A DNA stretch of 64,000 nucleotides from positions 4,496,001-4,560,000 of the forward strand of contig OU696577.1 of the NCBI GenBank assembly GCA_916048095.2. The letters are read 5' to 3'. Below are positions 53,586 to 64,000 of this stretch, one piece after another. The position numbers and the translations under genes were made by a program. Origin of the DNA: Sacculina carcini. Its lineage: Eukaryota > Arthropoda > Thecostraca > Sacculinidae. Each line of letters opens with the position of its first letter. The stretch's first letter is position 1. A model generated the notes under the pieces. It was not told where the DNA came from. It did not search any database and saw only the letters and a program-made list of their open reading frames with translations.

Positions 53586-54369
53586 CAGGGTTTGAAAAAA
53601 CGTTTTTTTTCAAAAAAACAAAAAACCATATTTAAAAAACAACAACAAAAAAACATTGATTTTTTGGTTTATTTGGTTCTTTACACTTTGCACACACAAA
53701 TCAGAAAAGGATTGTACCATGCTATTTATTATATAGTTAAACATATTTTAGTACCCCTTACAAAGAGTTTTCTAAATACTTAAAAAAGATTAAAATAAAA
53801 TCATAAAAATGTACACACAGGATCTTGAATTTCACCTTGTAGCATCTATAGGCAACGGAGGTTTTAAACCGCTTCCAATTGCGAAAGCAGTCGATTTTAA
53901 GCACCCACATATGTTTGCAAAGTCCAAACCAAATACCCAGTGGTCTTATTTATGAAAACCTAGTGACTAAAAATCTTTTTGTCCATGGAGGTTAATTCAT
54001 GTTTGTTTTCAGAGTAAACACAGTTTATTCTAACTCAGAAGTTTCTAAAAATAGTGTTTTTCATAGAAACTCAAATGTTTTGTCGTAAATATTTAGGATT
54101 TCTCATAAATACCAACTACAATGTTTCCCCAGCAAAAACCAAAAATGTTAATAAAAATGTTTCCCATATCGTGCAAACCTATAAAATCATGCCAAAAAGT
54201 AATATTTATGAATGTTTAAAACTGTATTAATGAACTACTTTACTAATTCAGAAAATATTTGATCATTCCTATATGAGGAAAATCATTTCTGTCAAAAAAC
54301 AATTTAAAAAAACAAGTTTAAAAAAAAACACTTGGTTTAAACCAAATGGTTTAAACCAAACAAACCCTG
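53586..54369. mobile_element. hAT-type MITE, 784 bp
   Basis: Ends CAGGGTTTGAAAAAACG and (complement) CAGGGTTTGTTTGGTTTAA. Exact 8-bp duplication GTTAATAT (53578-53585, 54370-54377). The interior is rich in AAAAAC and GGTTTAAACC motifs, without coding sequence. It sits in the intron between two FH2 exons. Confidence 0.9.
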
Positions 54370-54377
54370 GTTAATAT

Positions 54378-54690
54378 CAATGAGAAGTTGCATTCACACA
54401 TATGCACTACTATTAAAACAACGTATTCAGTGATGAAAAATGAATCAATCTAAACTGTCACTGAAAAACAAACGAAATGGAAACTTTACACGCCATGGAA
54501 AGTCTGAAGCAGTACAAGCGTGCGCGATATTGTAGCAAACAGAAAACTAAACCTATATTTATAGACAAGCGGGAGACTACCCACTTTGCTGCCGTGACAC
54601 TTAGAGACCGACTTCACGGGCACTCTCAACCTCTACATAATCCGACCCGTGCCATGGGCGCGCCAAGACCATACCGGAGCTAATAAAGTC
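54378..54690. other. Interval without a recognised feature
   Basis: Intronic sequence with one short frame (54477-54683) lacking any domain. Confidence 0.45.
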
Positions 54691-55032
54691 CGTTTGAGAC
54701 AATCCGCTAGAGGGCGCTGAAACTGGCCGTTTGAGACATAAAACGAGAGCGCCTGAAATGCTCTAAGCAGAGCCTGTGATAATAAGCCGTTCCTCGCGAT
54801 TAAAGTAGGTTAGGTTTGGTAAGGTTAGGTTAGGTGGGTTGCTTAGGTTTGGTTAGGTTAGGTTAGGTTAGGTTAGGTTGGCTAGGTTAGGTTAGGTGAC
54901 AAGACCAGCATGTTCATATTTATTGAAATTTTATTATTGCCATCTCTCGCATTCTGACTTGAGTGTCGTTTCTTATAATCCATGCCAATGCAACGCCAAG
55001 TTTCAGCGCCCTCTGTAGGATTTTGTCTCGAA
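54691..55032. mobile_element. MITE-like element with ~33-bp inverted ends carrying a (TTAGG)n core
   Basis: TTTGAGACAATCCGCTAGAG (54694 on) and, on the complement from 55030, TTCGAGACAAAATCCTACAG continue into the shared AGAGGGCGCTGAAACT (54709-54724; 54999-55014). Between them lies a (TTAGG)n tract. No target duplication is obvious. Confidence 0.65.
54806..54897. repeat. Interstitial (TTAGG)n-like tract
   Basis: About 90 bases of GGTTA repeats with interruptions (GGTTTGGTAA, GGTGGGTTGC). TTAGG is the telomere unit of most arthropods; here it is internal. Confidence 0.88.
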
Positions 55033-55039
55033 TTTCAAA

Positions 55040-55930
55040 TTTTAGCTCCAGCACTAGTTAAACTTGTGTGCGCCTATGCTGCCTGCCGGATTAGGACGGC
55101 AAAAAGAGAGTATGAGAATTAGGCCTCAAAATGACACTGCCGCTAACGGGTCCATATCCGACAAGCGCACGTGGGCATCACTGCCCCACGCGTGCCTACA
55201 AGACGTCGCAACACTCCCACACACACACACACACAGGCCTCAGACCCACAGAAAAAAACCAATCAGCGGCGAGCCGGTCCCGCCCCCGCCGCCGCGGGGC
55301 ATGAATACTTCACAGCGTGACACTCATACATACATAGAAAGACATACCTATAAAGACAGTAAACTATACACAATCAGGCACACTAACACGCTCACACTCA
55401 AACACAATACTTCTCTCTCTCTCTCTCGCACCATACACAATCACACAACATATATGCAACTCATTTCTTATTCAACTACATCAACAAGTGATCAATCTAA
55501 ACCACAAAGAAAACCACCGGGATTTTAACAGCAAAATGAAACAACATTGGAGAAATACAAGACAGCACAAATAACGCGCTCAAGCACATTAAGAGCGCGT
55601 GCCGTTTCAACGCCCTCAAACCATGACGTCACACGGGAGATCGGCACCCGCATATTCACACGGCCAACTGATCCGAATTCTCCGCCAATATCGTCTACGA
55701 ATTGTTGAAAAACTTTCCAAAAGTTTTCGCCGTGAGCTGAACTATTTAGTGTCTGCAAAAATGGACAATATGCCATAAGGCAAATCGGCCCCAAACAAAA
55801 CACATACCGGGCGTGGTAGCCACTGATGGATACTGTAAGCATACTGCACTAGACGGCAACGAAACTGACACACTTGTAAGCAATCAAAGAAAAAGAAGGA
55901 GGGAAAACAGGAAAGAGCAGGCTAGTCTAA
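55040..55930. other. Intronic interval, short repeats only
   Basis: Contains (CA)n near 55216, (CT)n near 55413, and a hairpin CGCGCTC/GAGCGCG (55575-55581, 55593-55599). A minus-strand frame (55842-55525) has no recognised domain. Confidence 0.45.
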
Positions 55931-55937
55931 TACAAAC

Positions 55938-56054
55938 GTTCATGGTATCGGTGAACTTGTCGTCCGGCGAGGCGGGAGTCTTGTGGTTCTTCAGATCTGT
56001 CTCCAGGTTTTTCGTGGCAGAATCCATCTGTTTAATGAGTTTCATCACCTGCTC
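55938..56054 (-). CDS. dia: Diaphanous-related formin, FH2 exon (upstream)
   Basis: 117 bases, 39 codons, phase 0: EQVMKLIKQMDSATKNLETD, LKNHKTPASPDDKFTDTMN. It corresponds to the FH2 helix pair before the EYFxFD motif (LExDLK..., DDKFxxxM). The acceptor is TTTCACAG at 56055-56056. The donor is GTTTGT at 55937, a weaker site, but the join gives an uninterrupted FH2 sequence. Earlier exons must lie beyond 56.1 kb; I found none up to 64 kb, so the upstream intron is at least 8 kb or leaves the window. Confidence 0.88.
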
Positions 56055-56056
56055 CT

Positions 56057-57078
56057 GTGAAACCTACACGTCACCACACAACACACATACATGTAAGATG
56101 CTGCAATCGAGTAGCGGCGTTTTTTTGTATGTTTGAGGGCTTGTGTGTGTATTCTCAAAGTGTATTGGGCATAGACACATGGTCACATATACACACATAC
56201 ACCCATTCATATTTACTGCGCATGACGATGAAGGAACCACAAAAGTCGTGGTCACACGAAGCGAATTGTTGGCCAAGTCAACGATTGGTCTAGCCAACTG
56301 TTGGCTTGCAGCGGACAATCGTTGGCTTTGCCAACAATTGGCTTGCGAGTGGTCACAAGAGACCACTAATTGTCCATGCCAATAGCTGTTGTGCAGAGTA
56401 CGTCGGTGTGGTTTATTTCGATCTCCTGACTATACCATTTGAATTTTGATTTAATCCAGGTGTATTCTTGAATGTACACATCAAATATACAAACAACAAC
56501 AACAACACATTCGAGGTTGCTCGGACAGACAACCTGAGGAACGACAACAACAACAACAACATATATTTAATATAGCGCACATATTTACACACAGGCGCGA
56601 AAAAAACAACTGACAGGAACATCACAACGAGCAGGGAGTAGGCACAAATAAAAAAAAGAAAACACGTTTGCAAAACTGTACCATGCTAGATGGCCGTTGG
56701 CTATCAGATAGCTCATCCGCCCTTGGAACAGGTTTTGTTTTTATTCCTGTCGGGTGTCTAGCCACTCTCCTCACTGCAGAACAGTGGGGGAGCAGGTTTA
56801 GTCGCCGACGACTCGACCATGAATCTGGTTGTACTGGAAATATACGATTACCAGTAGCAGGGCGAAGCCTGACCAGACAACGACGAATGCAAAATATGCA
56901 AAGACGCAGCAACGAAAGCAGATAGTTCACAGTGATGAAAAAAACAAATATCAACAAAGAACAACGAGGGTACAACACATGATGTTCAGCACGAACAACA
57001 CACATATAACACACACAACACACAACCAACGATCAATCATACATTCAACCATCAAGAGAACGAGTGAGTATATATTTA
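56057..57078. other. Interval upstream of the first visible formin exon
   Basis: Contains a cluster of TTGGC/GCCAA motifs in both orientations (56268-56385), (CAA)n tracts (56485-56500, 56540-56562) and small frames. No further FH2 exon was recognised on the minus strand. Confidence 0.5.
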
Positions 57079-58337
57079 TAAATCACAAGTCACTGTGTGC
57101 ACGACTGCAGTGGTACGGTATTCAGCCGGCGTGGTTTGAGAGCTACCTAAGTGGACGTCAACAAATAGTCAGAAACGGGACTGAGAAACGACAGCTGAGA
57201 CATGGTGTACCTCAGGGCTCTGTGCTGGGTCCTCTTCTCTACATTTTGGCAGTCAACGATGCTGAGAACCACATCCCGTTCGGCAGAACTTTCAGCTACG
57301 CTGATGATACGTTTCTTGTGTTGACGGCGGCCTGCTCTCCCATTGGTATTCAAGAAATGGTTTCGCAGATGCACGTGAGCACGCAGGCTTTTAGCAATTG
57401 GCTTGCCAGTAATGGTTTCCTGATGAACAGTGAGAAGACATCCCTTGTGATTTGCGGTACTCGTGTCTCCATCCAACGCTGTGAGTCTGTCCGGCTACAT
57501 CTGTCAAATACCTGCATTTCACCTAGGCCAAGTTTGCGCGTTTTGGGAGTCACCCTGGACAGTCAGCTCACCTGGGGATGCCATGTGATGGACTTGGTAA
57601 AGCGCTGCAACTGCATACTGATCTCCATCAGCCGAATCAAGAGACCGCTGACATCCGAGGTAATAAATAGACTAGTTGTCGCCCACATCTTCTCCAGAAT
57701 ACAGTACTGCATGTCTGTCTGGGGTGGGTTGTCAGAGTCTGACAAAGAGAAGATCAGCAGGATCATGCGGTTTGCCGCCCGCCTGACTTGTGGTCTAAGG
57801 AAGTACGACCATGTCACGCCGGCTCTCAAGAGTCTCGGGTGGCCGACAGTTGAAGCCATGGTCAGAAACCGTGACCTAAAAAAATGTAACGAGAGCTCTG
57901 CAAGAAGATCGCGCTCCGCCGTGTCTCACTGACATGTTTAGCAGGAGGAGCAGCGTGTCAGCGCGTAGCACCCGTTCCACTGAATGTGGATTGTTGCACC
58001 TGCCCAGGGCCCGACTAGAGGCTACCAAACGCCATTTCAGGTGTCGCGCAGCCAGGGGTTACAATGAGGTCGCCAGCAATTGAGCTTTATCCTTTTTCTT
58101 TTTTTACACTTCATTCCGTTTAATAGTTTTATTGTTTAGTTTTATAGTTTCCGATATCACCCTACGTCGACTCCACCCATTTTTTATTATCATTATTTTT
58201 TATGTATACTCACTTTATCTTTAATTGTTGTTTTAATTGTATTGTAAACTGCCCATGTGTCATGTTCTAATGTGTATTGTAAATTGTCAATTAAAAACCG
58301 TTTCGGATTGACAATATATGATGATGATGATGATGAT
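57079..58337 (+). pseudogene. LINE-6 copy: reverse transcriptase C-terminal half and 3' UTR
   Basis: 5'-truncated at INHKSLCARLQWYGIQPAWF. RT motifs: LRHGVPQGSVLGPLL (B), FSYADDTFLVL (C, intact), LRVLGVTLDSQLTWGCHV, and VAHIFSRIQYCMSVWGGLSE, then a stop at 57932. The C-terminal end resumes after a small shift (LLHLPRARLEATKRHFRCRA) and ends at 58083. The 3' UTR ends in (GAT)n at 58318-58337. A CR1/jockey-type element distinct from the others here. Confidence 0.82.
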
Positions 58338-58339
58338 TT

Positions 58340-61300
58340 ATGAAGATCAGCAGAAAAGGATTGGAATGAAGAATTGGGAAGGTAAGATGGAAGCGAGATA
58401 TAGATACGAGGAGCAGAGAAATAAAAAGATTCGGATGACCAAGACGATTGATTAAGAGCAGGAGGACAGACCAATGGCACAGGAATGCGACAAGAAGTAC
58501 GATTATCGAGAGTCAATAGGGAACGGAGATAAGAAGGAGAAGAGGGAGAGTGGATAAGTTTGAATACCAGATAACATACCTTATAGCGAATACGAGAAAG
58601 AGCAGGTAACCAACCGAGCTGCCGGATATGCACCGAAGTGGGGGTTCGCGGAGGAAGTCTCAGTACAAACCGACAAGCAAGGTTGATTTCAAGGGAAGAT
58701 GGAAGAAGAGCGAGTTGAAATAGTCGATCTTAGAAAAGATATAAGAGTTAGCAAGAAGACTAGCGGATGAGACATCAATCGATGAACGAATAGGGTAAAA
58801 TTGGCGGAGTAAAAAGGGGCACGAGCGGGTGAGCTGAGAAAAATGAATCGAGAAAGAAGGGTTAGGATGGAAAAAGACACCCAAATTGCGTATTTGATTT
58901 GCTAGCGGAAAGTTTATAGAATGGGGCGACATTCGAGGAGGATGAAAGACTATTCTGTTTAGTCAGGGTTGAGAACGAGTTTACGTGAAACAGCCCAAGA
59001 GGAAATATGGGTGAGCAGCATAGATACCAAATTTGAAGAATGAGGAGAAAGAGGAAAACAAATTTGGATGTCGACCGTGTATACGTGAAATGAAACAGGA
59101 CAGCTACGGAGAATAGGGCAATTGGATGATACGTATAAGTTGAAAAGTAAAGAATCAAGAAGTGAGCCTTGTGGAACCCCAGAAGTGAGAGGAAAGTCGC
59201 ACGATAAGACTGCATTACTGCGAACAGCATAGGAACGATCGTTTAGATAAGAGGTAAGGAGAGGAAGTGCAGTGGACGTGAGGCATAGATGAGCAAGACC
59301 ACAGCATAAGATTTCGTGGTCGACTAGAACGAAGGCAGCAGAAAAATCTAAGGAAATCAGAAGCACGAAATTTCCAAATGAAAAATTAGATAACAGATCA
59401 TTGGCTAGGCAGAGAAGTGTTTCGTCAGAGTGCTGATATACAAAACCAGATTGGCAAGGATCGAGAACAGGTAAGATGATAGGCCGTAATTGAACAAGGA
59501 TGACATATTCTAGGAGTTTGGAGGACAGAGATAGACTAGAAATTGGACGATTGTTGCATGTAAGAGTGAGATCAATATTGGATTTTTGAGAATCGGCAGT
59601 ATAGTGGCATGTTTGGAAGCTAAGAATGAACTGTGAAGGAGAGAAGAGTTAACCATATCTGTGAAAAGTGGAGTAAGGAGTATAATATCATCAGATAGAG
59701 CAGAAAAGTGATGGTGTCAGTGGGACATTTAGACCTTTGTTTGGAAGAAAATGTGCTATGGTAGACGGATCAGTGGAAACAGTGCTGAGGCAAGGAAGAA
59801 ATTGGAGATAAAAAGTACTAGTGGGTAATTTGGATTGCAAGGATGCGATTTTAGAAGAGAAAAATAAAGCAAATTCACTGGCAGATATGGAGCAAGGTGA
59901 TTTGGAGGAGCGACCAGAGGTAATTTTCAGAGTCAGCCATCGTGAGCGAGATGATCGGATTCGGCGTAACTGTGAACGATATAAATTAGATTTTGACAAA
60001 GCTACCATGGAGAAAAAAGATTTGCGGGCATAACAGAAAGAGAACCATGATGAAGAAGAGCGAAAGCGCCGCCAAGAACGCTAACGGGCTCTGCATTCTG
60101 AACGCAAGCGGGATAGATCGGAATACCACCAGGGAGGAGTGCTAGAGCGAAAGTGATGTAAGCGCAAAGGGAATATCTGATTATTGATCAAGGAGAGTCG
60201 GATATAAAATTGGGGAGAAGTGGTGGGAGGAACAAATAATTTGAGGGATTCAGAATGGAGGTAACCCAAAAAAAAATGAAGGATCAATATTTTTGTAATC
60301 ACGAATCATCAGTGATTCGGGAGAAGGCTTAGAAGGTGAAGGAAGAGAAAGACAAAATGTGATGAGGCTGTGATCAGATATGAGAGAATCAGGGGGCAAG
60401 CGAATCTATCGAAGATAAAAAGTCTGGAGGAGTGCGTACAAATTACAAGGTCGAAGGTATGACCGGATAGGTGAGAGCACCATGGTTCATAACTGAAATA
60501 TCCCAAGAATTGAGCAGAGTTAAAAAATCAAAAACATGCGCATGAGATGGTGAGTCAACCCAGAAATTATAATCACCTAGAACAATTAAATTATGGGAAA
60601 AAGTATCAGAGAAGAAAGATAGCAGTGTATAAAATTCATATATAAATACTGAGGATGTGCCAGTGTGATCGTGTCGATACAACAATATAATACCTAATTT
60701 AGGGTGTGAAGAAAAAAAAAGCGAGAAAACAGCGTATTCAAAGGAACTACAAGGACATTGTAGAGTAGACAAGAGTGATAGAGATAAAGAACAGTGATGA
60801 ACAACACCAACACCACCACCGGAAGATTTTCGAGAAGATGCGAGATCGCGACACACATGGAAGAAGTTAAATGAAAGTCGAAGTTGGGCGGAAAAAGATG
60901 AAACATCGCTGTCAAAAAGCCAAATCTCGGTGAGAAAAAAGAGTGAGAAGTTGTGATAGGGAATGGCATTAGACACAAAATTAGCTTTATTAAGCTTACG
61001 CTTTATTATTATTAGCTTTATAGCTTTATAATTAGCTTTACACAACAGCTACAACAACTTTATTACGTACAGACCGAATATTCAGAAGGCCAACCAAGGA
61101 GGAAATACAATTAGTGGCGGCTAAAGGAGATATACGAGCAGATTGGGTGCGATTGGAGATAACAGAACTGTTGGAGACGAGGGAAACCAGATGCGAGGAA
61201 TTACAAGATTGAGCAATAGCTGTAGAGTCAGAAACACGCATTTCAGGAAGATAAGGGACAGACTTGGGTTGTCAGAAAGAAAGGATGACAGGAGACAAAT

Positions 61301-61470
61301 CCGAACAGTGAGAAGAAGACACAATAGTGCGTTGGCGGAAATAATTTTGCACTGCAATCAACGAGAAACAGGAGGATGAAAACGAAGAGTGGTCCGAAGG
61401 TTTACCATGACGGCAGCAGTTTATTAGGTTAGCAGAATATGAGGTCTGAAGATCAAGAAATGTCAAAATT
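58340..61470 (-). pseudogene. L2-like LINE (LINE-3), long decayed copy
   Basis: Minus strand, same family as 11790-14010. Endonuclease: LLNIRSVRNKV (about 61080), FFLTEIWLFDSDVSSF, SSGGGVGVVHH, NLIVLGDYNFWVDSP, SGHTFDLVI. RT: LLISLDFSAAFVLVDHEIL (motif A Asp changed to Val in the family's AFD), LTSGVPQGSLLDSLLFNLYV (B), FHVYTVDIQI (motif C, YADD changed to YTVD). C-terminus: NLGVFFHPNPSFSIHFSQL, LGWLPALSRIRYKVCYLVFK and NSSFQSFSADLHKS. The 3' end meets the (GAT)n end of LINE-6 tail to tail. Many stops. Confidence 0.82.
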
Positions 61471-62090
61471 TCTGCAGTTAGGATTTAGCAATTCATATTC
61501 ACCTAAATATCTGTGCTACTCGATATTTATACATTTTTTGGGTACGCAGGATAGCGTCATTCCACTTTAGGAAACGTCCACGAACCGGAGGGTAATATTA
61601 ATATTTTAAATATTATTATTAAAAAATATTAAGTCACTTTTAGTGGTTTGTTGTACAAATGGTACCAGATCGGAGAGGGTAGAAAAATAGTACCAACTCG
61701 GAAAGAGGATAGAAAAGAAGGACGTGTGTAGTTTCTTCCTTCAGAGCTGCAAACATAAATTGACCTTTTTTGAAGCAGGATATTTCTAGGTTACTTTTTA
61801 TAGGTTTTTAGGTTACTTTCATGTTCACAATCAAACAACAAACAAATCGTGTTTTTCATATAGCGCACTAATCAGCAAAGGCGTGATAAACATGTGATAA
61901 AGCGATACAAAAATTATAATAACATTAAAACTCATAGGTTATTTTAGGTTACTTTTTCTCGAAAATAAGTTACTATTTTCTGATTTTTAGGTTACTTTTT
62001 TATAGCCCTATTTATTACATTGAACTCATAATCATATTTTTATGATTTTTATTGTATAAAATATATTTCATTCTCTATATATATATATTT
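61471..62090. other. Interval without a recognised feature
   Basis: AT-rich, with TTTTAGGTTACTTTT-type motifs (61790-61990) that recur right of the next LINE (63640-63680). The LINE may have inserted in one older repeat. Confidence 0.45.
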
Positions 62091-62092
62091 TT

Positions 62093-63345
62093 TTTTTGAA
62101 GAAGAAGAAAGTTTATTTCACACTCGAACCAGAACAAGAAGAACATCACACAAAAAAAACAGTTGCAAAAATGATATTTTCAGGGTGTAAGGAAGAATCC
62201 TGTCTCAACCACAGAATTAATTTATAAAAATTCTAAATCATGCAACTAGGAACAATTGTGAAGTAAAGAAAAGAAAAGTCGTCGTTTCAATTTTTGGTCA
62301 ACCAAAACAAAAGTAGATCAATACAGATCAAATTAATAAAAATTAATAACAAAAAATAATAAAAATTATGAGATGATGAGCCGAGGAAATGAACCGAGCC
62401 AAGTACACGTGATATTTTCACAATCAACTATCAACATTGGTGCTATCAGCTATCATTACCATCAACATTGTCAACATTGTCACCATCAACCAGATCACTG
62501 AGTCACTAATCAGTAATTGTCCATAATCAGCTTGTTCGTAACTTGTTTGAGTTTACGTTTAGAAGGAGGAGCATTCACGAGAGACGGAATATTTTTGGCA
62601 ACTATATGATTCCAGTACTTGGGTGCCTTGATAAATATGCAATGTTCTTCATAATTGTTATTTACTCTTAGCTCCTCAAAATGATGTTTTTCTCTTAGGT
62701 TTCTTGTATTGAGTTTCAAAATGAAATTGTGAGAAATACATGGGGGAAGTGAATTGGTTAAAAAACTATGCATTAAAACCATACAGTTTGATTTGACGAG
62801 ATCACGAAATTTTTGTACCTTATATTTTTTTAAAATTGGGCTTGTATGTGAACCATATGGAGCCATGTCGATAATCCTCATGATTCTCTTTTGCGCAACA
62901 ATTAAGGGATTGTAATGGGTAGGATACCCCAATGCCCAATTTAAATTACAATACGATAAGAAAGGTTGAATTAAGGCATTGTATAATAAAAGCGCGTGTT
63001 CAGAGGTTAAAAACTTACGAGCCTTCGAAATAATTCCAATGTGCCTGTTAATTATTGAAGTTGTATACTTGATATGAGCACGGAATTTGAGGTCATTATC
63101 CAACATCACCCCCAGATATTTCACCACTGGCGAGTGATCAATTCGAGCATTGTCAATTGATATGCTTAAATCACTCAGCTCATTTTTGGTGAAATTATAT
63201 ATTTGATATTTCGTCTTAGAAGTGTTTAACCGTAGTCTATTTGCTTTGAACCAATCTGATATGTTACTTAAGAGATTGTTGGCTTTACTCGTCAATTCAT
63301 CTTGTGTAGAGGCTGAGATAAAAACAGCAGTGTCGTCAGCAAAAA
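62093..63345 (-). pseudogene. LINE-4 family copy, 3' end (sister of 46150-47253)
   Basis: 5'-truncated at the RT active-site motif: FADDTAVFISASTQDELTSK at 63345-63285. It then has an open frame to 62510 (NNLLSNISDWFKANRLRLNT, KYLGVMLDNDLKFRAHIKYT, CMVLMHSFLTNSLPPCI, FIKAPKYWNHIV) and a 3' UTR ending at 62093 with the GTGTGAAATAAACTTTCTTC tail and poly(A). Few differences from the 46 kb copy; this copy has no stop in the thumb region. It could be a more recent insertion of the same source. Confidence 0.87.
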
Positions 63346-64000
63346 TTTACTTATGTATATTGTATGTCTTGTTATTATCTTTTTAGTTTGTTTCAATGTT
63401 CTGACATTTAATAAATAAAAGAGTAAGATCACATATTTAAGCTTTTTCATCACATATTTTGTAAAAATCAATCACATAAAAATGACATAAACAGTGAAAA
63501 ATAACCACATATTTTCCGACCTCTAACAATAACTAGAGCTGTCAAAAGTTAATAGATACTTTTTATCTAAAGGTCACTTTTTCATAAGATGCCTAAAAAT
63601 GGATGAAAAAGTTGTATATGATAATTATAAACAAAAGTTATTAGGTTACCAAGTTACTTTTTTGCTTTTAGGTTACTTTTCCATTGTTAGGTTAATTTCG
63701 CGATATTTTTGTTATTTTGGTACTTGATCACGGGTTTTGGTAACATTTTCTAGGCATAGAAATTGTATAAGTTAGAATAAGAAGGAAAATTGGATGATAT
63801 ATAAGCTCTGAAGATGAAAACATGCCATTTGTTTGGGTGTCAAAATTTTACATTTGCTTGATTACACATGTGTATTGCTTACTAAGCTTACATTTGCTTG
63901 CTATTTATTGCCAACTTGTTTGCTATTGCTATTATATTCTATTCTGTGCTCCTGACTAATGTATATGCTTATTGACACGCTGGATTGTTTCTCTTGATAT
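63346..64000. other. Interval without a recognised feature
   Basis: AT-rich sequence to the window end with TTTAGGTTACTTT-type motifs. No coding or RNA feature seen. Confidence 0.45.

Noticed and set aside
54806-54897. Telomere end from the TTAGG tract
   Set aside because: Short, interrupted, and flanked on both sides by long non-telomeric sequence, so it is interstitial.
55525-55842. Minus-strand frame of 105 codons between formin exons as an extra exon
   Set aside because: It has no similarity to FH2, and the flanking exons already join in phase to give continuous FH2 sequence.

Overview
This window is a metazoan, probably invertebrate, genomic segment made almost entirely of nested and decayed transposable elements and CA/TG microsatellites. 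The only host gene I recognise is a Diaphanous-related formin. Three of its exons lie on the minus strand between about 43.5 and 56.1 kb and encode the end of the FH2 domain and the DAD autoinhibitory segment. An imperfect (TTAGG)n tract at 54.8 kb is a weak hint of an arthropod. No rRNA, tRNA, operon or bacterial feature was seen.

Layout. 1-1.7 kb: end of a Tigger transposon. 1.75-8.35 kb: an unclassified repeat, truncated retroelement 3' ends beside TG arrays, and a near full-length CR1-like LINE (3.6-7.7 kb) with an intact ORF1. 8.36-10.6 kb: a dead piggyBac with TTAA ends and a nested hAT MITE. 10.6-18.6 kb: LINE fragments, including an inverted repeat with ~0.7 kb arms. 19.0-22.5 kb: a GC-rich retroelement whose protein starts with a nuclear-receptor-type C4 zinc finger, then a PHD finger, a reverse transcriptase and a restriction-like endonuclease. 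22.7-29.6 kb: duplicated satellite-like repeats, a hAT-like element with a nested MITE, a Gypsy integrase relic, and TA tracts.

29.9-40.7 kb: three Penelope-like elements (PLEs). Two have inverted terminal repeats carrying hammerhead ribozymes. The third is split by a complete but internally deleted Gypsy-type LTR element and by a 3.6 kb hAT element. 41.2-42.8 kb: hAT relics and microsatellites. 43.5-56.1 kb: formin exons, with introns filled by LINEs, a second Tigger, hAT MITEs and a tandem array of short Helitron-like units. 57-63.3 kb: three more LINE copies.

How the parts relate. Target-site duplications give an order of insertion in several places: the MITE at 9.39 kb is inside piggyBac, which is inside a LINE; the hAT and the LTR element are inside a PLE; Tigger-2 is inside a LINE, which is inside a formin intron. 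All protein-coding transposons look inactive. The visible lesions include frameshifts, stops and lost catalytic residues: motif A Asp to Gly in the zinc-finger retroelement, YVDD to YVDN in the PLE, and Asp to His in the Gypsy integrase. The most unusual object is the nuclear-receptor-finger/PHD retroelement and its habit of sitting in TG/CA microsatellites.
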